Positions 58,587 through 64,000 of a stretch of 64,000 nt of DNA are shown here, one piece after another. The position numbers and the translations under genes are program-made. Every line of letters begins with the position of its first letter. Position 1 is the first letter of the stretch. Source of the DNA: Streptomyces sp. XY006 (GTDB taxonomy: Bacteria > Actinomycetota > Actinomycetes > Streptomycetales > Streptomycetaceae); assembly GCF_002237655.1 (NCBI RefSeq), contig NZ_NOKT01000007.1:62001-126000 (forward strand). The letters are read 5' to 3'. The notes beneath the pieces are model-generated. The model ran no database searches, was not told where the DNA came from, and worked only from the letters and a program-made list of their open reading frames with translations.

Positions 58587-59104
58587 CAGGACAGCGGCGC
58601 GATCAGCTTCTCGGGCGCCCGCGACGTCGTCAGATCACGCAGCAGGTACAGCACGGCGCCCAGCTGGGCGTTCGTGCCGACGTCCGCGACGTCGAGGCTG
58701 ATGTAGTCGTAGCCGTCCGACAGGGAGCGGGCGTCGACCTCGATCGCGATGATCTGCTGCGACTCCGCCGAGGTGCCGGCACCGCCGGGGTCGGCGATCG
58801 TGGCCGCGGCGGACTGGGTGACCTTCGTCCACTGCTCGTCGCCGTCGAGGGTGGCCTCGGTCTTGAGGTAGTAGTGGTCGATGATCGCCAGGTTGGCGGT
58901 CGTGCCTGCCGACGAGGCGGTGTGCTGCTTCAGCGTCAGCGTCGGGTCGTCACCGGCGGTGCCGGCGCCCTTCACGACGAGGATGGTGCAGCCGCCCGCG
59001 TTGCGCAGACTGACGCGCTTGCCGGTGACGGCTGCGGTGGAGAGGTCGACAGGTGCGGCGCCGATGCTGACGTCGAAGCTGCGGCCGAGTGCTTCCATGG
59101 CCAT
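58586..59104 (-). CDS. Probable capsid decoration or virion protein
   Basis: A 172-residue beta-rich protein (RSFDVSIGAAPVDLSTAAVTGK; NAGGCTILVVKGAGTAGDDP; YLKTEATLDGDEQW). Immediately downstream of the capsid gene, where decoration proteins are usual. Start ATG 59104; ATG 59098 is an alternative. Confidence 0.68.
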   Translation of the reverse strand: MAMEALGRSFDVSIGAAPVDLSTAAVTGKRVSLRNAGGCTILVVKGAGTAGDDPTLTLKQHTASSAGTTANLAIIDHYYLKTEATLDGDEQWTKVTQSAAATIADPGGAGTSAESQQIIAIEVDARSLSDGYDYISLDVADVGTNAQLGAVLYLLRDLTTSRAPEKLIAPLS

Positions 59105-59137
59105 GGAGGTGGTCCTTTCTGTCTCGGTGCAGCCGGG

Positions 59138-60514
59138 TCAGGCGGCGAGCTCGACGAACGGGGACAGCGTGTTGCTGGAGCCGTTCTGGGGGGTGATGGC
59201 GGACTGCAGCCAGGGGCGGCCGTCGACGCGCTGGATGATGCGGAACGTCGTCTTGTCCGAGCCGAACTTGTAGTCGGTGGACGAGTCGGCGGTCATGGTC
59301 TGGCGGTCACCGACGAGGTAGTAGCCCAGGTCGGTGAAGGCGAGGTCGCCGCGGGAGCCGAGCGTGCCGCCCTTCTCGGTGATGATGAGCGGCCGACCGA
59401 AGATGCTCATCGGGGCGGGGCCGGTGGCGTTGACGACGAAGACGCTGTTGCCGCCGGTGCCGACGGACAGGCTCATCTTGAGCAGCTGGGGCAGGGCGTC
59501 GGGGGCGCAGGTCCACACGGCGCGCGACAGCGACGAGGGGAGCATGCGGGCGTACATGTTGACGATGTCGTCGTACTTGATCTGGTTCGCCGTGGTGCGG
59601 GTGACCGCGACGGCGGCCGCGTTGCCCTCGCCGCGCCAGCCGAGCGGCTCGCCCACGCCGGTGCCCGAGATGAACTTCGCGTCCTCCTCGAACGCGAGGG
59701 CCTGCGGCCACAGACGCTCGATCAGCGCGGAGAACGAGGTGATGGAGTCCTGGAGCAGCTCGTTCGGGACCGCGCTCAGGCCGGTCAGCTTCTTCGCGTC
59801 GAGGGTGACGCGGCCGAACTTGGGGTTCGAGTCGGTGAACTCGGCGCCCTCCTCGCCCCAGTAGGCGACCATGCCGCCGAACACGCTGCCGTTGTTCGTG
59901 GTGGAGTCGATCATGGGGAACGGCACGCGGGCCGACTCCATGGGCACGACCGTCGCGAGCGGCCGGACGATGGACTGCTCCAGCGCGATCTCCAGCAGCT
60001 GGCTGCGCAGGGACTCCGGGACCAGGAACCCACCGTCGGCCGGCGAGACGCTGCTCGCGGCGTTGCGGAGCGCGCCGAGCTTGTCGGCGTCCGCGGCCAC
60101 GTTCTTGTGCCAGATGTTGCGGACGTAGTCGATGGCGTTGGAGAAGTGCGAGTCCACCGCGGCGCCCGGCGCGGCCGGGTTGTACGCGGTGGCCTGCCGG
60201 TGCGAGGTGAGCATGTTCGCCCGGTTGCCGTTCGCGTCCAGACGCGCGCCGTTCTCCGGGGACAGGTTCAGCCGCTTGATCTCGTCGCGGTCGCCCTTGG
60301 CGCCGGCGTCGCGGAGCATGTTGGCGATGCCGCGCTGGACGCCCTCGTCGATCTGCCGCTGCAGGTCGCTGCCGTCGCCCTGCTGCCGGTTGGCGTACTC
60401 GATGATGAAGTTGGTCAGGTCCTCGGGCGTCTCGACGACGTCCTTGGCCTTGGTCGGGTCGGCGAGCATCTCCGCCAGCTCGGCGGCGTTGCTCGGGATC
60501 GTGGGGGTTGCCAT
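59138..60514 (-). CDS. HK97-fold major capsid protein
   Basis: A 458-residue protein. The first ~130 residues are charged and helical, like the delta scaffold domain removed during maturation (NAAELAEMLADPTKAKDVVE; DGSDLQRQIDEG). The HK97 fold follows: DGGFLVPESLRSQLLE, then LDAKKLTGLSAVPNELLQD and FISGTGVGEPLGW. The protease gene lies ten bases upstream. Confidence 0.93.
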   Translation of the reverse strand: MATPTIPSNAAELAEMLADPTKAKDVVETPEDLTNFIIEYANRQQGDGSDLQRQIDEGVQRGIANMLRDAGAKGDRDEIKRLNLSPENGARLDANGNRANMLTSHRQATAYNPAAPGAAVDSHFSNAIDYVRNIWHKNVAADADKLGALRNAASSVSPADGGFLVPESLRSQLLEIALEQSIVRPLATVVPMESARVPFPMIDSTTNNGSVFGGMVAYWGEEGAEFTDSNPKFGRVTLDAKKLTGLSAVPNELLQDSITSFSALIERLWPQALAFEEDAKFISGTGVGEPLGWRGEGNAAAVAVTRTTANQIKYDDIVNMYARMLPSSLSRAVWTCAPDALPQLLKMSLSVGTGGNSVFVVNATGPAPMSIFGRPLIITEKGGTLGSRGDLAFTDLGYYLVGDRQTMTADSSTDYKFGSDKTTFRIIQRVDGRPWLQSAITPQNGSSNTLSPFVELAA

Positions 60515-60524
60515 GCTGCCTCCT

Positions 60525-61523
60525 TCAGGCTGCTTCCGTCGCCGAGCTGGCCGCCGACGTGCTGTGGGTGAAGCGGGCCACGAGCGCGGCCCACGGGTCA
60601 GGCTTGGGCTGGGAGAGGTGAGCGACCATGGCCGCCCACTCGTCTACGGGTTCAGCGGCCGCCTCCGGCTCCGGCTCGGCGGTCGGCTCCTCGGGGGCGG
60701 GTTCGACGGGCGTGGTCTCAGCGACCGGCTCGACGGGTGTCGTGTCCTCGACGGGCGGGGCCACTGCGGCGGCGAGCTGCGCGGCGATCTCCTCGCCGAT
60801 CAGCGACCGGATGTCCTCGGACAGCGTGTGCGACTCCCGCTCCAGGGCCACCGGCTCCGGTGCAGGGGCCTGCTCGCGACCGGCGTACCGGAAGACAGAG
60901 AGGTCCCAGGAGGCGGCCACGGCCAGTTCGCCGGGTGCGCGCTCGCTCTCGCGGGTCGGCGCGTCGACCTCGTCCGCGAGGCCAGCGTCCACGGCTTCCT
61001 GCGCGCTGAACCACGTCTCGCGCTTCATGGCCGCGCGCCAGTCCTCGACGCTGCCGCCTGCGCGGGCCGCGTAGATCCCGGCGATCTTGTCGGACTGGCG
61101 GTCGAGGAGTTCGGCCATCTCGCGCATCTCGTCGGCGTTTCCGACGGCGAGCCCGGCCGCTTCGTGGATCATGAATTCGGCTCCCTGCCGGGCCACGATT
61201 CGGTCACCTGCCATGGCGATGACCGAGGCGATCGACGCGGCGAGGGAGTCGACGTAGACGGTGACGGGCGCGGGGTGCGCCCGCAGCGCATTCATGATCG
61301 CAATTCCGTCGAATACCGAACCGCCAGGGCTCGACAGGTGCAGGTTGATCTGCGACGCGCTCAGCGCCTTGATGTCCGCGACGAACTCGTCGGCCGTGGT
61401 GCCGAGCCAGCCGATCTCGCCGTAGAGCATGACGTCGGCCTCGCCGCCTGCGAGGTTACGGATGCTGTACGGCTTCTTCTCGGACGCGATCCTCGCCCGG
61501 ATCTTGGACGGGTCAAACGGCAT
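60525..61523 (-). CDS. ClpP-like head maturation protease with acidic tail
   Basis: A 332-residue S14-type serine protease that trims capsid proteins. Active-site elements: HLSSPGGSVFDG, the nucleophile Ser in VDSLAASIASVIAMAG, and the His in FMIHEAAG; Asp would follow in the DAGLADEVD region. Residues ~225-332 are Pro/Glu/Val-rich and likely disordered, perhaps a scaffold. ATG 61523 is used; an upstream extension overlaps the HNH gene in another frame. Confidence 0.92.
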   Translation of the reverse strand: MPFDPSKIRARIASEKKPYSIRNLAGGEADVMLYGEIGWLGTTADEFVADIKALSASQINLHLSSPGGSVFDGIAIMNALRAHPAPVTVYVDSLAASIASVIAMAGDRIVARQGAEFMIHEAAGLAVGNADEMREMAELLDRQSDKIAGIYAARAGGSVEDWRAAMKRETWFSAQEAVDAGLADEVDAPTRESERAPGELAVAASWDLSVFRYAGREQAPAPEPVALERESHTLSEDIRSLIGEEIAAQLAAAVAPPVEDTTPVEPVAETTPVEPAPEEPTAEPEPEAAAEPVDEWAAMVAHLSQPKPDPWAALVARFTHSTSAASSATEAA

Positions 61524-62310
61524 CAGCCTGTGCCCCCTTCCGGGCCTGCTTCCGCTGGTGGGTTCGTTCGGCGTGGCAGTTCGCACACACGACTTCACAC
61601 TTGGCGATCTCGGCCATGAGTCGCTCGTAGCTCGCCCGTGTGATGCCCGCGCTGACGTTGAACTCTTTGGTTTCGGAGTCGAGGTGATCGAACTCCATGA
61701 CGTAGTACGGGTAGCGGACACCGCAGTCCGTGCACGGCTGGTTCTTCGCTGCCCGCACAGCAGCGCGGTTGCGGCCGATGACGCGGTGAGCTGCCTCGCG
61801 GGCCTCGCCCGGGTTCCGCTCCCGCCACTTCTTGGTCGCGACCCTGTTCGCTACCCGGACGACTTCCCTCTCGCCCTCGGACAGACTGCGGTGACGCTCC
61901 TGGCACTTCCCGGCGTGCGCAGCCGCGCACGGTGCGCAGGCTTCTTCGGCGTGCACGTAGTGCGCCTGGTAGCCAGCAGCCGTGCCGGTGCGTCCGCCAG
62001 GGAAGTCGAGGGTGGGGAGTGCGCATGCCAAGCCGGGCTCGGGGACAAGGGCGCGACGGCAGTCCGAGCACGGGCGCTGCCCGGCGCCGAGGTGCGCCTT
62101 GTAGCCGTCGAGGGTTCCCTGGATGCCGCCGGGGAAGCAGGCGAGGGAGCGTGCCCTCTCTTCAGCGCGGATCCGACGCCGCGCCGTGGCACAGGACTCG
62201 CATACGGGTTCGCCTGCGTGGCGGTGCGCTCCGTACCCGGCGATCGTCCCGGTGCGCCCCTGGGGGTAGCCAGGGGTGGGTTTTGCGCAGGCAGGGGTAA
62301 CGTAGGTCAT
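61513..62310 (-). CDS. HNH endonuclease with three tandem zinc-knuckle repeats
   Basis: A 265-residue protein. Residues ~10-120 hold three copies of a repeat G-x-x-GT-x-x-GY-x-AH...C-x2-C, with CESC, CSDC and CAPC. A linker with KKWRERNPGEAR leads to a C-terminal HNH domain: CTDC...EFDHLDSETKEFN...CEVVCANCHAERTH. The usual phage order would put the protease straight after portal, so this gene looks inserted. In-frame ATGs at 62337 and 62451 are possible; the latter overlaps the portal stop (ATGA). ATG 62310 is chosen since it begins at the first repeat and leaves a leader after the candidate promoter. It may be a homing-type nuclease or a packaging HNH. Confidence 0.82.
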   Translation of the reverse strand: MTYVTPACAKPTPGYPQGRTGTIAGYGAHRHAGEPVCESCATARRRIRAEERARSLACFPGGIQGTLDGYKAHLGAGQRPCSDCRRALVPEPGLACALPTLDFPGGRTGTAAGYQAHYVHAEEACAPCAAAHAGKCQERHRSLSEGEREVVRVANRVATKKWRERNPGEAREAAHRVIGRNRAAVRAAKNQPCTDCGVRYPYYVMEFDHLDSETKEFNVSAGITRASYERLMAEIAKCEVVCANCHAERTHQRKQARKGAQADAV

Positions 62311-62386
62311 GTCGATCTGCTCTCTCAGGTCGGCCATGCCCCGGGGGTGTTCCAGCACCCGCCGGGGTCCATTGTTGATACGTCCG

Positions 62387-62392
62387 ATTCTA
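62387..62392 (-). promoter_or_regulatory. Candidate -10 box for the HNH gene
   Basis: TAGAAT on the minus strand lies in an AT-richer gap between portal and HNH genes. No clear -35 is at the right distance. An own promoter would fit a gene added to the late operon. Confidence 0.35.
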
Positions 62393-62447
62393 CCGTTTCC
62401 GCAGGTCAAAGCCCTTACGGAGCGGCCGAGTTGGGGCGTGATGATGC

Positions 62448-64000
62448 TCATGCGTCACCGCCCTGACGCCGCTTGACCACACGGCACCTGCACTCGTTGC
62501 CGTACTCCGCACCAGTGCAGTGCACGTAGCCGGAGCCGCCCGGGTAGTCCTTGAAGGCCGCGGCGCGGTTGCGGTAGAGCTGGCCGTCGTTGTCCCGGCA
62601 GGGCTGGCAGGTGTTGTCGTCGATGACCGCGACCGCCTGCCACCGCATGGCCGCCTCGATGTCCTCACCAGCAAGCCCGGCCACGGTCTCCGACCACGTG
62701 TCCGTCGGCTCCGGTGCAGGGTCGTCCTCGGCGGGCGCGGCGTCGGGCTTCGCCGGGGTCCGGCCGCGGCGGGCGAGCTGCGCCGGCGGCGGCACGTTGA
62801 GGTCGAGCCCGGCGCCGGCGCGGTTGAGGATGTCGCGGGCCTCTTCCCAGGTGAGCACGGTGTCGACGCCGAGGTAGATTGACTGGATCATGTCGCCCAG
62901 CTCGCGCGGGCTGATGCTGCCGTCGCCGCCTTGCGCGGCCGCGGCTGGCATCTCCGGCAGGCCGACCGCGGACAGGATGCCCTCCGGCGCCCACATACCG
63001 GTCTCGGCGAGCGCCTTCGCCGCGTTCGCCCGGGCAGTCAGCGTGGCGGCCTCGGTCTCCGGGTCGGGCGGCGTCGGGTTCTCGTAGTCGAACTCCAGGC
63101 CTTCCGCGGCGCGGCCGAACATCGGCAGGAGCTCGTGGTTGAGGGCGGCCTTGATGCGCTCCAGGCGCGGGATGGTCTGCTGCTCCGCGAACCACGCCTT
63201 CGCCGCGAGGGCGCTCGCACGGTTGATGTCCTCGAAGTCACCGATCGCGGACTTGCTGATGCCGTAGGCCTCGCGGATCTTGTCGGCGGTGGCGCCGCGC
63301 AGCTCGACGAACTGCATGTCGCGCTGGCTGATGGTGCGGTCGATCCACTTGCCCTTCTCCAGGATCGCCACGCGGTGGGCGTTCGCGACGCCCTTGTGCT
63401 GATCGGCCCAGCGTTCCCGCAGTTCGTCGAACTGTGAGTCGGACAGGTACTCGTCGAACTGAAGAATGCCGCCCGGCTGCGCGCTGTTGATGAAGAACGC
63501 GCGGCTCCATTCGGCGGCGTACCGGCTGGTGTCGAGGTCCGGGAGGATCGACAGCACCGGGCTGAGCCCGCGGTACGGGTCGAGCGGGTTCGGCCGGCGC
63601 AGCTGGATGACCTCGTTGAGCTCCAGCGGGATCTGCTCGCCGTCGGGCGACGTGTAGACGTAGCCCTTGAGGAACGTCTCGGGGTCCGGGACGGGGGTGA
63701 TGCGGTCGGGTCGGACGGGCCACATCTCCAGCGGGATGTTCACGCCGGGGTGGCGGGCAATGACCCACCAGGTCTCGCCAGTGAGGTCGTAGTGCTGGGT
63801 GGAGGACTCGACGAACTCCTGCCGCGGCATGAACTTGTTCGGGGCGTTCCATAGGTCGAGCGCGGCGTGGGAGGTGACCTCGGTCCGGTCCTCCGGGCGG
63901 CCGCTCTTGGCCTTGCGGTAGAGCTTCCAGTCGACCAGCGCGGTGGCGTTGCTGGTGCGGTCGACGATCGCGAACAGGGTGCCGACCGCGGACATGGCGC
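62448..64000 (-). CDS. Portal protein with C-terminal MuF-like domain (5' end cut off)
   Basis: At least 515 residues of an HK97-type portal, the dodecameric ring for DNA entry. Portal landmarks: LYRKAKSGRPEDRTEV, ALDLWNAPNKFMPRQEF, VIQLRRPNPLDPYRGLSPV and the wing/clip region KIREAYGISKSAIGDFEDINRAS. The reading frame stays open past base 63995 to the window end, and portals usually have ~40 more N-terminal residues, so the start lies outside. The last ~75 residues (VAVIDDNTCQPCRDNDGQLY, then GYVHCTGAEYGNECRCR) match the Cys-rich end of MuF minor-head proteins. The portal and MuF functions seem fused. The stop overlaps a possible HNH start. Confidence 0.92.
   Translation of the reverse strand, partial: AMSAVGTLFAIVDRTSNATALVDWKLYRKAKSGRPEDRTEVTSHAALDLWNAPNKFMPRQEFVESSTQHYDLTGETWWVIARHPGVNIPLEMWPVRPDRITPVPDPETFLKGYVYTSPDGEQIPLELNEVIQLRRPNPLDPYRGLSPVLSILPDLDTSRYAAEWSRAFFINSAQPGGILQFDEYLSDSQFDELRERWADQHKGVANAHRVAILEKGKWIDRTISQRDMQFVELRGATADKIREAYGISKSAIGDFEDINRASALAAKAWFAEQQTIPRLERIKAALNHELLPMFGRAAEGLEFDYENPTPPDPETEAATLTARANAAKALAETGMWAPEGILSAVGLPEMPAAAAQGGDGSISPRELGDMIQSIYLGVDTVLTWEEARDILNRAGAGLDLNVPPPAQLARRGRTPAKPDAAPAEDDPAPEPTDTWSETVAGLAGEDIEAAMRWQAVAVIDDNTCQPCRDNDGQLYRNRAAAFKDYPGGSGYVHCTGAEYGNECRCRVVKRRQGGDA

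Larger units (their letters stand above)
40590..64000. mobile_element. Siphovirus-type prophage, left part
   Basis: From the cut permease gene to the window edge the DNA has phage organisation: tightly packed minus-strand genes with four-base overlaps, in the order portal, protease, HK97 capsid, connectors, tail tube, frameshifted chaperones, tape measure, tail, endolysin. Accessory genes and regulators lie next to the left junction. Terminase, integrase, replication genes and the right attachment site would be to the right of the window. All structural frames seen are intact, so the element may still be active. Confidence 0.92.

Noticed and set aside
1-64000. Searched for tRNA or rRNA genes, CRISPR arrays and insertion sequences
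   Set aside because: No cloverleaf, repeat-spacer array or transposase was found; the only array is the 22-bp tandem repeat, which has no spacers.

Overview
The window is high-GC actinobacterial chromosome, almost certainly Streptomyces. Signs of this are dense GTG/ATG genes with GGAGG-type ribosome sites, an ABC sugar importer without its own ATPase, SpoIIE-type phosphatases, a DUF6777-like lipoprotein and an actinobacterial glgA-glgC pair. A temperate siphovirus occupies the right-hand third. All calls come from reading the sequence; no database search was run.

Bases 1-13.1 kb hold ordinary chromosomal genes. They are the glycogen pair glgA (5' cut by the window) and glgC, a secreted PA14-GH2 glycosidase behind a LacI-type operator, a WS/DGAT acyltransferase, and an unusual zinc-ribbon SDR-like protein that lacks the catalytic Tyr. 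A degenerate HD-like protein, a 57-residue peptide gene, a GNAT acetyltransferase, a VOC protein, an amidase and an alpha/beta-hydrolase lipoprotein follow.

Bases 13.2-29.7 kb look like a two-part glycan catabolic island. Part one is a LacI regulator divergent from an operon of sugar-binding lipoprotein, two permeases, a GH5 beta-mannosidase-like enzyme, an exported GH85 endo-beta-N-acetylglucosaminidase and a GH38 alpha-mannosidase. The inferred scheme is release of N-glycans outside the cell, import, and trimming of mannose inside. Part two is a GntR/FadR regulator divergent from an oxidative L-fucose cassette: L-fuconate dehydratase, SDR dehydrogenase, aldo/keto L-fucose dehydrogenase, mutarotase and lactonase. 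Core fucose of N-glycans would link the two. No fucosidase, fucose transporter or terminal diketo-acid hydrolase is present here.

Bases 29.7-40.6 kb carry a lipase-maturation-factor-like membrane protein, a DUF6777-like lipoprotein, a PAS-GAF-SpoIIE-HATPase phosphatase, an Fpg/Nei glycosylase without the usual zinc-finger Arg, a second SpoIIE phosphatase, an ECF sigma factor / unknown protein / zinc anti-sigma set, and a CapA-type lipoprotein. An amino-acid permease gene then ends abruptly: only its C-terminal 153 codons remain.

From about 40.59 kb to the right edge lies a prophage whose left junction (attL-like) is in that permease gene. Structural genes run right to left on the minus strand: portal with a MuF-like tail, HNH endonuclease, ClpP-like protease, HK97 capsid, connectors, two tail-tube-like genes, tail chaperones with a CCCTTTG -1 frameshift site, tape measure, tail proteins, amidase endolysin and small membrane proteins. 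Nearest the junction sit XRE regulators and two Cys-rich small proteins, probably accessory cargo. Terminase, integrase and the right end lie outside the window.
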